A DNA stretch of 64,000 bases from positions 204,211,501-204,275,500 of the forward strand of contig NC_134139.1 of assembly GCF_033958435.1 (NCBI RefSeq), written 5' to 3'. The stretch comes from Carettochelys insculpta (taxonomy: Eukaryota > Chordata > Testudines > Carettochelyidae). This document shows positions 23,371 to 34,669 of the stretch, piece after piece (the first letter of the stretch is position 1; every line of letters starts with the position of its first letter). The position numbers and the translations under genes are program-made. The notes beneath the pieces are model-generated. The model saw only the letters and a list, made by a program, of their open reading frames with translations. It was not told where the DNA came from and ran no database searches.

Positions 23371-23722
23371 AGGCATCCTTCAGTCTGCATAGACTATGGA
23401 TCGCGCCCTTAAAAGTTTCAATTGAAGACTTCATTTACAGCGTCTGTTGTGACTATGAAGACCCACACGAGAGTGACAGTCCTTGCTGCATCTCTTGCAG
23501 ATGTAGTGGGTGTCTGGCAAGTCCTTATTGTGCTTTCTGTGCGCTCGCTTCTCCTCTGCTAGCTGTCTGATCTTCAACTCGCCCTTCTGAAGGCCCTTGT
23601 GTAACCCCTGCCTCCATCTTCTGCGGTTGTCTGCTAGTTCTTCCCAGTTGTCCAGCTCGATGTCTACCTCTCTGAGGTCTCTCTTGCAGACATCTTTGTG
23701 ACGCAACTGGGGGCGTCCGGGG
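23371..23722 (-). mobile_element. 3' end of a zinc-finger non-LTR retrotransposon
   Basis: On the minus strand a 91-residue frame (23706-23431) gives the C-terminus: 'KDVCKRDLREVDIELDNW', a basic linker 'EEKRAHRKHNKDLPD', then the finger 'CKRCSKDCHSRVGLHSHNRR' ending in Cys (Cys pairs plus HxH and Cys). It ends in the 3' UTR at 'ggatgcctactac' (complement of 23370-23382), the same 3' end as the large copy at 29223. The element is 5'-truncated at about 23722, just before a tRNA-like sequence. Confidence 0.82.
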
Positions 23723-23744
23723 GGTCAACTACAAACTAACAATG

Positions 23745-23816
23745 GTGGTGGTGGTGTAGTGGTCAGCATGGCTGCCTTCCAAGCAGTTGGTCTGGGTTCA
23801 ATTCCCAGTCAACACA
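23745..23816 (+). tRNA. tRNA-Gly (anticodon TCC), gene or pseudogene
   Basis: 72 nt that fold as a cloverleaf: A box 'tggtgtagtggtcagc', anticodon loop 'cttccaa' with TCC at 23778-23780, and a perfect T stem (ctggg/cccag) around the B box 'ggttcaattcc'. The acceptor stem has one mismatch (4:69) and one G-U. It closely follows vertebrate tRNA-Gly-TCC as I recall it. The nearest T run that could end Pol III transcription is about 60 nt downstream, so it may be a pseudogene or a retro-derived copy. Confidence 0.65.
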
Positions 23817-23829
23817 GAATAACTTTAAC

Positions 23830-24628
23830 TAGTTAAAAGTCTTCACTGCTAACACATTCAAGTAATATCAGCCAAGGTAATTTTTATCAAACTTTCAAAA
23901 ACATAAATGTGATTATTCTCAGTCCAGAGCCAAGAGAAATTTCAGCCTCAGAGAGGGTGGAGTGTTTAATTCCCCCTCATCCCTCATGCCAATGTTGTTC
24001 TAAGACCTGGAAATAGGAACTCACATTGGAGATGTCATGTCACAGGTATAACTACATAGCTGCTCATGAAGAGCTACAATAAAACAATGAGGATGTTTTC
24101 ATCATAGCTGTTTTCTTATAATGGAGCAGAGCTTTTCACAGCTGTTGGATGAATAATCGCTCATTTCTTATTCTGATCTGATAATAAGCCCCCTTAGGAG
24201 ATTGATTGCCTGTTGGATAATTTTATCCACCTGGGAAGTTCTGACTTTAGATGTGTGCAATTAAATAATACAGCTATTCGGGGGAAAGCAGCTGAGCTCT
24301 TCAATTACAAGGGATTGTATTGCTGCCTGGTCTCAAATTTATCACTGAAAGGGGGAGCCTATGATAGAATATTCTCCATTCATCAACATACAGAATCACA
24401 TGAGTGGTCACTGGGATGTAATTTATCATTCTCCTAGATCTCTAGTTTGGACAAGGTCTGAGGGAGGCAGATCTTCATACTTCCGCAGATCATAATAAAT
24501 CTGTGTCCCATTTTTCTGGTGTCACTTGGAACTTCATGTCTGCAGAAGACTGGACTCAGTCTTCCTGCTGAAAGAGGCTGTTGTCTTTTGTGCTAAAGGA
24601 AGATCTGTATGTGTCTGGGAGTATCGGT
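23830..24628. other. No gene recognised
   Basis: Short frames only, such as 24213-24437, with no domain and no splice context. I see no further RNA gene. Confidence 0.45.
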
Positions 24629-24631
24629 TTG

Positions 24632-24925
24632 TGACAAGTATCAGAGGGGTAGCTGAGTTAGCCTGTATCTTCTGAAACAACAAGACATCCAGTGGCACCT
24701 TGTAGACTAACAGATATTTTGGAGCATAAACTTTCACGGGCAAAGACCTGCTTTGTCAGATTCAACAAGACTTGCATGGCCTCCATGGATGTAGATGCCT
24801 TTCCACTGACATGCATGCGTGGTGGAAGCACTCTGACAAAGCAGGTCTTTGCCCATGAAAGCATATGCTCCAAAATAGCTATTTAGTTAGTAAGGTGCCA
24901 GAGGACTTCTTGTTGGTCTTGTGAT
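24632..24925 (+). mobile_element. Full SINE followed by an inverted copy of its 3' part (fold-back)
   Basis: The plus-strand SINE has its head 'tatcagaggggtagctgag', body 'agtggcaccttgtagacta' and tail 'aagacctgctttgtcaga'. After about 75 bp the tail and body recur in reverse complement from 'tctgacaaagcaggtctttg' to 'aggacttcttgttgg'. Both arms share the unusual 'gacctgctttgtcaga' spelling. The spacer (about 24761-24830) is unrelated to the SINE. Confidence 0.82.
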
Positions 24926-25061
24926 GTACATCTGAGCAGTTCTGATTCTGTTTTGTATAGGTTCTTGTGTTTCCATTGTAGCCTCTGACCACCTTCAAGT
25001 TAGTTTAAAAACCCACCTAGAACTTTGTATGGTTTCAGTTGCATTGTCCTCTCTGCCCTGA

Positions 25062-25189
25062 TGGAAGATTTCAGCCTCTTTTTCACTTGTGGACCCCCTT
25101 AAAAGTGTTTGAATGGAGGTGAGGACCCCTTTTGAAATCTTAGTCTGAAGGCCTCCTGAGATCTGTGGACCACAGGTTGAAAACCACTG
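25062..25189. mobile_element. hAT-like short element
   Basis: It begins near 'atggaagatttcagcctctt' and ends 'caggttgaaaaccactg', a common hAT terminus, with 'cttgtggaccccctt' and 'gatctgtggaccac' as inner inverted parts. No clear target duplication was found. Confidence 0.55.
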
Positions 25190-26130
25190 TGGTGAGTATC
25201 AAACAATGTGTACGCATCAGACACTTGTTTTCCAGTAGTGGGACAAATACACACAAGCCAGTTCTTTGTTATCAGTTTCTCTTGGCGGCTCGGCACAAAC
25301 ATTGAGTGTAAGTGTGCTGTCATTTGCCTGCAGGCTGTATCGATCCTGTGACTCCCCTTAAAGCCATAAAGGGGTCATGTGACTTCAGGCTAACTCTGAA
25401 CTGGTCCTTTCTTTTTCTTAAAGATTAAAAGCAAAAAAAAAAAAGAAGGAAAAAAAATGGAGGAACAATAATTCTCAGTGGGTCGAAACAGTTTTTAAAT
25501 GGAACGAATAGGAGGACTAGATTGCTGCGGTGGGTGACAATGGAAAATGGATTTTTCCCTTTCTAGGTCACTGGTTTGAAGTGAATTGTGACCCGGGTGT
25601 GTTAGCACCCCTGCACCGTGTGTTGTAAGGTCACAGTCCTGCTCACAATAGTGCCAAGTGTAATGTGGGCACTTGTTCAAATTGGCTCCCCTATTGACTG
25701 TCTCCCGTGGGAAACCATGGCCTGACTAGATCATGGAGACCCTCTTCTGTTGTCGCTAGGGGTGGTTGTGTCATGTCAGAGCTGGAACCCTTTGAAGACG
25801 TGTGGGGAGTTCTTGCTCCTGCTGCCTGTGTGGTTTCTGGGGCTGTCCGTCTGGCGCTCTTAACCCGAGACCTCTTTTGTGGCTGCTGGGCACTGACCAA
25901 TGTGGCTGTTTATCAGAACTAGAGGAGGATGTGGGCAGGAGGGTTCTCCCTGGCTGGTGGGGTCCTTGACTGGTGTCTTGTCTGTACATGCTTCCAGACC
26001 AAATTTCTCTGGGTGGCATTTGCTAAATTTGTGGACTCCTTCATGGAGCAGCAGACTTTTTGTTCAGGCTTCTGTGCTTGGTGTCCAGATTCTGTATCCA
26101 CAACCCCACTGGCGTGTGGAGTTTCTTTTC

Positions 26131-26255
26131 ACTGTTTATGATGTATATTATTGTAGCACCTTGCAGCCCGTCACAGGCTGGGACCCCACTGAAGTAGCTG
26201 TTGTACACACCGTGCAAAAAGGGGGACCATATCCCAAAGAGCTGGCAATCTAAAC
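26131..26255 (+). repeat. Ancient amniote repeat
   Basis: The stretch 'tattattgtagcaccttgca', 'gctgggaccccactg', 'gctgttgtacacacc' and 'caaagagctggcaatctaaa' follows a widespread old amniote repeat whose other half appears at 5915-6075. The longer open frames 25707-26253 run into it and are not genes. Confidence 0.55.
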
Positions 26256-26322
26256 TGACTTCTTAACAGCACCTCCCTCAACTAAGGGATGTTCCTTAAA
26301 GGAGGTGAAGTAGAAACCCTAA

Positions 26323-26619
26323 GGGCTTGTCTATACTGCGGGGAAGACCGCCCCTTTCAGTGTCAATCTGTCTGAGTTCAGTTTCATACGTCTGGTAGAA
26401 ACATGCAAAATTGAACTACTTGGGGTTGGCAGTCGACCTTTGTCCTGCTCGATGTAGTGAGGCGTAAGGGAGGTCTATTGGGGGTTTTCTCCCGTAGACC
26501 TCCCTCTGTGTGGGCAGCCAGGTAAGTCAATTTCAGATAAGTGGATTCTAGCCATGCAATTGCTGTAGCTAGAATTGCGTTTCTGCAGTTGGCTTACCTG
26601 CCTAGTATAGACCAAGCCT
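26323..26619. mobile_element. Harbinger-like MITE with TAA duplication
   Basis: The ends 'gggcttgtctatactgc' and 'cctagtatagaccaagcct' are inverted and each is flanked by TAA (26320-26322 and 26620-26622), the T-A-rich 3-bp duplication of PIF/Harbinger elements. The interior matches 20751-21026 and 43018-43307. Confidence 0.85.
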
Positions 26620-26774
26620 TAATAAGGGGGATAGGAGAGTAGGAAATGTGAGCATGTGCATGCATGCAAGCCAAATGTGGGAAAACGGAAAATTCCAAAA
26701 GACAAGACGATATCCAAAGCACAGTGATATTTTCAAGAGTCAACTCTAATCCATTTAAAAAACCAAAACCAAAA

Positions 26775-26868
26775 AAGCAGTCCTGCAACATTTTTAAAGA
26801 CTAACAATGTAATTTATTAAGTGATGAGCTTTCATGGGACAGACCCACTTCTTTAGATCTGGAAAATT
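26775..26868 (+). mobile_element. SINE 3' body fragment
   Basis: It carries 'aaagcagtcctgcaacat', 'aagactaacaatgtaattta' and 'gggacagacccacttcttt', the variant of the SINE family with 'gtaatttattaagtgatgag' in place of 'atattttggagcataag'. The head is missing. Confidence 0.75.
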
Positions 26869-26879
26869 CAGTCTGTCTA

Positions 26880-28575
26880 AAGTTAAACCAATGGGAAAAC
26901 TGTGTGACATTCCTTGCAAACTTGGAAGCAACTTTTTGTTTAAAAAACAATTGACAAGAAAACGTGCAGGTAACTGTTCATTTAGGGTTATCTTTTCTGT
27001 GGAACTAGTGGCTTTAAATGATACTTCAAGCAGCAAGGTGACTGCTTATAAAAATAAGTTTCACCAAACCTAGATAATGGGTGTTTGATTGCCTTGTAAC
27101 ATCTTATCTACTAGTATGCAAACCTAAACAAACTTTTCCTATTACAGCATATCTAGTTGCAGGCCTCAGAAACAAATCTAAGCACAAAGCAAAGGCTAGT
27201 TAAACCCTCTGTTCCTGCCTGCAGTGGCAGCATATGAAATTACAGAAATTGCTTCCATTCATCTCAGTTGCTACTGATGAGTTTGTGTTTGTAAGTTAAT
27301 GAATAGCCTGGGCCTCAAATAATGACTCTTTTCTCTCTGAATACTTAGAACTAATGAGGACATCTCAGAATCCTACACCCCTTTTCGCTCCCTCCTTCAG
27401 CTGCTTGTATTTACTTGATTCCTGATATATCTAAAAATCTCCAGCTCAGAGACCACCTGTGCCTGGAGACAGTTGTGGGGTGGGGGAGGAGGAGGGATGG
27501 GAAAGCATGAGAGCAGCTGGCTTCAGCAGTGTTATGAGCACACTCAGGCTATGTGAGCCAGTACAAGCCAAGCAGCAAATCTGAGGGAGCCTTGTGGCCC
27601 CACATGTGTGTCACCCCATTGTTACAGCTCTGGTTTCTCCTGGGGCTGTAGAAGAAGTAACACTGAGCACTTCTACAGTATTTTTTCCTTCAGGATGCTT
27701 CACAAAAATTAATTGTCTTGCAACATTGCTGTTTGATTTCTGACATCTGCATTTGATGGTGGAGAATCTGATGTCCAGTAACTCGATCAAGAGCTGAGAA
27801 TAGACTCTAGGAATCCTGTGTTACTGCTTTTACAACCATGAGTCTCTGCTCCCTTATTTCTCGGTTTAAAGTATGTGAGTGAAATCCAAGTGTGATGTGG
27901 TCTGCATCTCTTGTGAGTTGCATCTCTCTGGTTGCATGTGTCTTCATTCTTTGGTGACCCCCTTTTAGTGGGGTTCAGGTGGGTTCTCTAGCCCCACCAG
28001 GGCTCAGTCTTTAATTAGTCTTAGCCCTGGTATGGGGCTGTATCCCCAGGGCTTCCCCCAGGAGGTGCTATTTTCTTGGGGCCTTCCCCAAGTTCAGGCC
28101 TCATCCAGTTCCTGAAGCCAGCCAGGAACTCCATCAAGGTTCCCTGGTCCCTGTCCCACCTCCCCAGCTCTCATGCTGTGGTTTCTTCAGGCAGCTGGGC
28201 ATGGAGTCCTCCTCCTCCAGATCCTAGTAGCAGCTCAGCTCTCTGTTCTGATGCTCCTTTTCATATAGCCCTCCTGGGGCCTGATTGGTTGCATCCTGTG
28301 CAGCTGCTGTAGCCTGCTTGGAGGATCTCTCCTCTGCTCCCTTCTTGGAATGGGTGTGTCAGTGCATATCTCAGGCTTCTATCACACCAAGTGAGACACA
28401 TCTCCTAGTGGTTTCAGTGGAGCCAGGATTTCAGCTGTCAAGCTGAAGCTTGCACTGCTAGGCACCATTTATGCCAGTACGAAGTGGGTATAAAATACTA
28501 CTGAACCAGACTTCCACTTTCATTCATACTGGTGGTCACTTTGTGCATGTGTAAATGATGACACAAGGTCTAAGG
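26880..28575. other. No gene recognised
   Basis: I see no exon or RNA gene. The block 27960-28400 is C- and T-rich and may be a dispersed repeat that I cannot name. Confidence 0.4.
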
Positions 28576-29057
28576 CAGGGTGGGGATCCTTTTTTAGGTC
28601 AGGGGCCACTGAGCCACAGAAAAATCAGTTGGGGGGGCCACGCAAGCCTGAGAAGCAAAAGCCCCCCCGCCCCAAAACAAACAAACAAAGCCCTCAACCC
28701 TCACCGATGTGGCCTCTGACTGAGATACATTCCTCCCCTCCCACTCCAGCCCCATGCGGGAGTTGGGGTGGGGGCTTGTTGTGCGGATGGGCTGATGGGA
28801 ATGGCGACAGGTTTGGGTGGGAGATGGGGTGAAAGGCCTGGGCAGGAGGGAAAGTGCAGGAATGGGCTGGGGGTGGAGGTCTGGGTGGGAGGCAGGGTGC
28901 AGGAATGGGTCTGTTTTTGTGTGGGAGGAGGGGGCAGGACTACCTGTGCAGCTCTGAGGGGCACATATGGCTCTTTATCCCTTGCTGCCACCCCCCACTT
29001 CGGGCAAGCAAGCTGTGGGCTGGATCCAGCCCATAGGCCATAGGTTCCCTACCCTTG
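28576..29057. mobile_element. hAT non-autonomous element with GC-rich interior
   Basis: The left end 'cagggtggggatcctttt' and right end 'ataggttccctacccttg' are inverted. Flanks 'gtctaagg' and 'gcctaaga' agree at 6 of 8. The phrase 'gggctggatccagcccatag' precedes the right end. The purine-skewed interior makes spurious open frames (28768-29043, 28701-28991). Confidence 0.72.
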
Positions 29058-29249
29058 GCCTAAGACATTGGACCATTGGTGTTTTGAGTGTACTGCACAA
29101 TTTAGCTTAACAAAGAGAAAATGATTTGAGTACTCTGTGTGGAGAACAATCATTTAAAAAGGGGCTCCTCACATTAGCAAAGTATCACATGATCCAGTGG
29201 CTGGAAATTCAGACTGAAAATATAGTAGGCATCCTTCGATACCGAGGGA

Positions 29250-29636
29250 TCATAGGTTTGCACCCCAGTTGGACTGATTTGAGCAGCGTCTTCTGTGGCT
29301 GTGCAATCCAATGAGGGAGTGGCAGTCCATTCCACACTGTGAGCAGCAGTAGTCAGATGTCGCTCTGGTATCACGGGCACGGATCTTCCTGAGGGATCTC
29401 CTGTCTTCCGCTTCCTTCACCAAGGTAGTTTCATACATAACAAGAGCTTCCTTCACTCCCTGTTTCCAGGCATGCCTGTCTGAGGCGAGCGAATGCCAGG
29501 TGTTCACACTGATAGAGAGAGCGCTGAGGTCACGCTTGAACGTGTCCTTGTAGCGCAATTTAGGTCGCCCTTTCGGCCTCTTTCCAGACGCCGGTTTGCC
29601 AAAGAGAAGGTCCTTCGGTATTCGGCCATCCGTCAT
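29250..29636 (-). pseudogene. Non-LTR element C-terminal domain with zinc finger (frameshifted part)
   Basis: The last 128 codons of the element's single protein, in a different frame from the RT part because of a one-base change near 29640. It contains 'KGRPKLRYKDTFKRDL', the Trp-containing helix 'VNTWHSLASDRHAWKQGV', then the finger 'CSQCGMDCHSLIGLHSHRRR' followed by Cys, which probably binds nucleic acid. The initial Met of this frame is fortuitous. It matches the fragment at 23431-23706 in layout. Confidence 0.88.
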
Positions 29637-31897
29637 GCATGAGACATGGCCCAGCCAGTGCTACGCCTCTGTTTGAGAAGGGTGAACATGGAGGCGGTGC
29701 CTGCCCTCTCAAGCACTGCGCTATTGGGGACCTTGTCCTGCCATGAGATACCGAGTGTGCGCCTAAGGCAGCGCATGTGGAATGTGTTGAGCCGCTGCTC
29801 TTGTTTTGAGCGCAAAGTCCATGTTTCACTGTCGTACAGCAATGTGCTCAAAACACAGGCTGTGTAGACCTGCACCTTGGTATGTACAGTGAGCTTATTG
29901 TTAGCCCATACCCTCTTCGTCAGCCTGGAGAACGTTGTGGCGGCTTTTCCAATGCGCTTGTTGATCTCGCTATCAAGTGACAAGTTGTCCGAGATCGTCG
30001 AGCCTAGGTACACGAAGTCATGGACGACTTCCAGTTCATAGTCTAGCACATTGATAGATGGCTCCTTACCCATGTTTTGGCCCATCACCTGGGTCTTCTT
30101 TAAGCTGATTGTGAGGCCAAATTCCATACATGCATCCGCAAAGCGAGTTATGAGTGACTGCAGTTCCTGCTGAGTGTGAGCAGCAATAGCTGCATCGTCA
30201 GTAAAAAGGAACTCCCTTAGACTCTTCGTATGCACCCTGGTCTTCACTCTAAGCCTCAACAGTTTGAAGAGGTTGCTGTCCGTTCTCATGCGGAGAGAGA
30301 TGCCCTCTGTAGCAGTTCTGAAGGCATATTTGAGCAAAACTGCTAAGATGATGCCAAACAGCGTTGGAGCCAGCACACACCCCTGCTTCACTCTGCTGAG
30401 AATCTCAAAGGGTTCAGATGTGGATCCGTCATATACAACGGTTCCCTTCATGCCTTCATGGAAGGCCCTAATTACGCTGAGTGGAGTTGGGGGACAGCCG
30501 ATCTGAGCCAGAATCGCAAACAGACCTTTTCTGCTGACGAGGTCAAATGCCTTGGTCAGGTCGATGAAGGCAATATACAGAGGTTTGTTCTGCTCCCTGC
30601 ACTTTTCTTGTAGTTGCCTAACAGAGAAAACCATGTCTATGGTGGACTGTTCAGCTCTGAACCCACACTGAGACTCAGGGTAGACTCTCTCCGTAAGAAC
30701 ATTGAGCCTCTTCAGAACAACACGTGCAAATAGCTTCCCCACAGTACTGAGAAGGGAGATGCCGCGATAGTTGTTACAATCGCTTTTGTCACCCTTGTTG
30801 TTGTAGACAGTCACGATGTTAGCATCCCTCATATCTTGCGGTACGCTGCCTTCTCTCCAGCATTGGCAAAGTATTCCATGGAGCTCTGAAACTAGGGTAC
30901 CGTTGGCGCATTTGAGGATTTCTGAGGGAATACCGTCTTTCCCTGGGCGTTTTCCAGAAGAGAGTGCTTTCAGTGCGTCGCTGAGTTCCTCCAAGGTGGG
31001 CTCAGCATCGAATTCAGTCATGGTGGGCAGTGGCTCGATGGCATTCAGGGCTCTCTCTGTAACTACAGTCTCTCTGGCGTACAACTGTGAGGAGTGTTCC
31101 ACCCAGCATTCCATCTGCTTGGTTCTGTCCTTCAAGACCTCGCCTGTGGCTGACTTAAGTGGGGCAGTCTTTCTTTGTGATGGACCGATGGCCTGCTTGA
31201 TCCCATGGTACATTCCTCGCATGTTAGCAGTGTCTGCGGCCTGCTGAATCTTGGAGCGGAGTTGGAGCCAGTAATCGTTGGCACACCGCCGAGCAACCTG
31301 CTGCACTTGACTCCAAGCAGACCGGAGTGCCTGCAGGTTCACCTCACTGGGAGAGGACCTGTATGCAGCCAGTGCCTGTCTCTTCTTCTCAATCAGGGGC
31401 GTCAGCACTTCAGTGTGGGCTTCAAACCAATCAGCAGACTTGACTGTCTTCTTCCTAAAGGTAGATATCGCAGTATTATAGATAATGTCCCGTAGTTGTT
31501 CCCACCTCTTGCTGATATCAGTGTCGTCTGGGCGGGGCAAGTCCTCTTCAAGTGCTGGGACAAACTCGCATACTTTTGAAAGGTCACGAGTCTTGCCAGT
31601 GTCCATGTGCAGCCTCCCTTCCTTTTTGGAGCAAAAGAATCTTTGCAGCTGGATGTGCACCTTACTACACACGAGCAAATGGTCAGTGTCACAGTCTGCG
31701 CTGTGGTAGCTACGTGTCACCCTGACATTACCTAAACGGCTGCGTTTGGTGAGGACGAGGTCAAGCTGGTGCCAATGTTTCGATCTTGGGTGTCGCCACG
31801 AAACTTTGTGCTGGGGTTTGACGTTGAAGAAGGTATTGGTTATGCAAAGGTCATGTTGGGAGCAGAGTTCAAAGAGGCGCTGTCCGTTTTCATTCAT
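29633..31897 (-). pseudogene. Non-LTR element: end of endonuclease plus reverse transcriptase
   Basis: 754 open codons. Residues 1-80 finish the APE endonuclease ('HQLDLVLT' at 43-50 and 'DTDH' at 70-73, the conserved C-terminal Asp-His area). The reverse transcriptase follows: 'RPGKDGIPSEIL' (317-328), 'NYRGISLLS' (376-384), 'FIDLTKAFD' (444-452, catalytic Asp), 'KQGCVLAPTLF' (504-514), 'FTDDAAIA' (565-572, catalytic Asp pair), and 'GLTISLKKTQ' (594-603). The late 'LLYDSETW' is typical of the region after the RT core. No stop interrupts it, so loss of function came from the two frameshifts and the endonuclease deletion. The start Met is internal and not a true start. Confidence 0.93.
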
Positions 31898-32405
31898 CTT
31901 CCCTGTTCCAAACTGTCCCAGACAGGATGGCCAGCTGTGGACTCTGGCATTGAAGGCTCATGGGAAGGTACCTCACTGATGGCAATGCTAAGGTCATCAT
32001 AGAACTTGTCCTTAACTTCCTGGGCAGAAGTTAAAGTAGGCGCATAGACGCTGAAGATGTTGACCATGCCCACTGGTGTTTGAAGCTGGATTTTCAGCAT
32101 TCTCTCAGTTCCCACATTTTGTGGTATGACTGAGCCAACTAGGCTGTTTCTGATTGTGAAGCCAACACCATGTTCCCTGGTCTCTTCTGGAGGCTTCCCA
32201 TGCCAGAAAAAGGAAAAGTCCTTCTCCCTGAGACATCCAGAGGACAATAGCCTTGTTTCCTGGAGGGCCACGATGTCCATCCGCAGTCTTCTCAGCTCGT
32301 TGTTAATGATTGCTGTCTTCCGGGGGTTACTAATGCTCTGTAGGTCTTCCGTAAGGCCCAGAGTCATGGTCCTTACGCTCCATGTGCCCAGCCTGAAGGC
32401 TGGAC
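31894..32405 (-). pseudogene. Non-LTR element: N-terminal endonuclease part, damaged
   Basis: The APE-like endonuclease nicks target DNA to prime reverse transcription. Visible motifs: 'LGTWSVRTMTLGL' near the start, 'IVALQETRLL' (the Glu of the active site), 'HGVGFTIRN', then 'MVNIFSVYAP'. After 'VPSHEP' the frame is lost. In the other frame the text resumes at 'NARVHSWPSCLGQFGTG'. The GDFNA motif expected at this point is missing its first residues, so a small deletion removed a catalytic segment and shifted the frame. An upstream in-frame start is not obvious. Confidence 0.85.
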
Positions 32406-33079
32406 TATTTTGTTGCTTGTTTGCTTTGCCTGGTGTAAGGTTAACAATCCACCTGTCGGTGATTCCCTAAGCCCCACACACTGAGTGGAGCAAGTGGACT
32501 GTGGCGAGGCAGCACCTACTTGGCTGAGGGCTGCCCAGCTTGAGGCGGGCGATAACTGCCCAATGAGATCTGAAGACCTCTCCCACCGTCGGAAGCAACC
32601 CCTGGCGCCTCACTCTACGCCAATCGAGTGCAGTGGCTTAATACCGGTAACTGCTGCTTCCCGTGTTGTGTCACCGCTCAGAAAGCAATGCCGGAGTGTC
32701 CTCTCCAGGGCGCAGACCTGGGCCAGTAAGTTTGAAGAACCAGCTGATGCCCAGCAGCAGGTTCCCCCTCTCCACGCCACTGATGTAATCCAAGGGAAAG
32801 GCAGAAGCCAGTACAGCTTGGCACCAATGTCGTTGCAGGAGCTGCCAGAGTGAGATTGAGCACAACCTCAAACTGCCTTAGGGGTCTCCATCTCTGGATT
32901 TTTCCTCAGGGTTTACTCCCGAAGCCTTTCCCATGACTAGGTATTGCCACAAGGCAGCGGAGGTTTTAAATCAGAGTTTCCTTCTCCTAGGTGGGCGGCC
33001 TTCCCAGGCTGACGAGCCCCACCTGCCCGAAGCAGCTGGTTTGAAGGTGCCAGTCATCCGCCTTCGCCCCTTCTCCTGT

Positions 33080-33580
33080 CAGTGCAAACAGTTTCGCCGG
33101 GCTTAGAAACTAAGCCACACGTGAAGGCCAGGAGCTGGACTTCGGTTGTCAGAGGCTATTGGAGACGCACGCCATGGGAGCATTTTAGAGATAGTGGGAG
33201 CTTATCCCCGCTACCACCCCCGGCTATGACAACCCTTGAAACCAGACTGAAAATAGGGAATGAATTTTTAAAAGCGAGACTGTGCCCGCAGTGCCTGGTT
33301 TTTTCAGTGATGCTTTTTTTCCATGACCCAAGGTCAAAATAAGAAAAGTTGAAAAATTGCTTTGCAAAACGGAGCGTTCGCATGAGCCCATAAATGTGTG
33401 TGTGTTGGGGGGTGTGACGAAAATCATTTGCAGAACTGGAACTATTATTTCGCAGGAAGGCCCTTTTATCTCGATTTTTTTTCATGTGGCAGTGTGAACA
33501 TGCTGTTTACTTGGTTTGGGGGAAAAAAGGCCCCACCAATGAAGAGAAGCCCCATGAGTCACTAATCATTGGAAAATTTT
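33080..33580. other. No gene recognised
   Basis: The flank of the large retroelement. Short frames at 33082-33485 have no domain. Confidence 0.4.
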
Positions 33581-33584
33581 ACTA

Positions 33585-33748
33585 AAGGTCCTGGTGGATT
33601 CTCTATCATGGACCATTTTTAAATCAAGATTGATCTTTTAGAAAAAACATATCCGATCTCAGAATTACTGTGGGTACGTTCTGTGGTCTGCGTTCAGGAA
33701 GTCAGAATCACAGTGGTCCCTTCTGGCCTTGGAGTTTATGAATATGTG
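33585..33748 (+). mobile_element. CR1 LINE 3'-UTR fragment
   Basis: It ends with 'cacagtggtcccttctggcc' and 'ttggagtttatgaat', the 3' tail of an older CR1 subfamily. There is no coding sequence. Confidence 0.65.
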
Positions 33749-34669
33749 ACCTTCCTTGTGCTGCTTAAATAATCTGACGATTTCTGCCTCATGGTATTGA
33801 AATTGTGACTGGGAGCCAGTCTTATTTTAATAGTCTCACTCAATAGCTGTGGGCTGATAGCTTCATATCTGGCTCTGTTTCCCCTTCATAAAATGCCTTC
33901 ACCTCAAGAGGATGCTGAGAGGCTTATTAAGTGTTCGGAAAGCTCTTTAAAGAAGAACTGTGTCATATACAGGCTCAGTTCTCATTAATTTTATGGCTCA
34001 AATTGTTTGGTTATTTTACGACTGAGTTTACATATACAGGGCCAGAAATGGGCCAGAGCCTCAGTTGGCATAAATCAGCATTGCTCCATTGATTTCAGCA
34101 CAGCTCCACTGATTTACTCCACCTGAGCATCTGGTCATTGGTACTTTTTTTTTATTGGCTGGACTAATAAGCCATCTCATTGTCACTTTATGAGGTTCCC
34201 TTTTTATTGATATCCTGCCATGGAAACATATCGAGTTTAATCCAATTTTATGTTTTGGCTCCAGTGTTTCTCAGTGCTTTCCATTTTGCTGGATTTAACT
34301 GATCCCAGTGGCATCTTTTTATGGTGCATTCTATTCATCTTCTTCCACTGCCTCGAGTACAGCAAGAATCTTGGAATCCACCTTTTATTTAAAAAAAAAA
34401 AAGCAAGAAATGCAGGACATGAGGCTTTTAACATCTTTGTCTCTTTTCTATTAGAGCCAAAGAAGAAGGCTGCTCATGGAGTCAAAATTCAGTCAAATTA
34501 AACCTTAGTCATAATATTTTCTGTGAAATGTCATTCTGTATGTATAATTTACCTGGGAAGGAAAATAGTTTATTTTCAGTCAGTTGAGCTGTTTTTAGTT
34601 AGGATTATAGTGTCACAGTGCTATTCGTCAGAAGATCTGAAAAATGTTGAGCAACAATTGTGAGTTAAG

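Larger units (their letters stand above)
29223..33075 (-). mobile_element. Nearly full-length APE-type non-LTR retrotransposon (RTE-like)
   Basis: On the minus strand it runs from about 650 bp of 5' leader (33075-32405) through endonuclease, reverse transcriptase and a C-terminal zinc finger to the 3' end 'cgaaggatgcctac' at 29223-29237. That 3' end is shared with the fragment at 23371. The coding sequence is broken in two places but otherwise clean, so this is a recently dead copy. The 5' boundary is approximate. The clade (RTE or RTE-X like) is inferred from domain order and from the C-terminal finger, not from a tree. Confidence 0.88.

Noticed and set aside
29633..32405. A host gene for a craniofacial-type or endonuclease protein
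   Set aside because: Automatic pipelines often label such frames as host genes. Domain order, the RT motifs and a shared 3' end with another copy show a retrotransposon.
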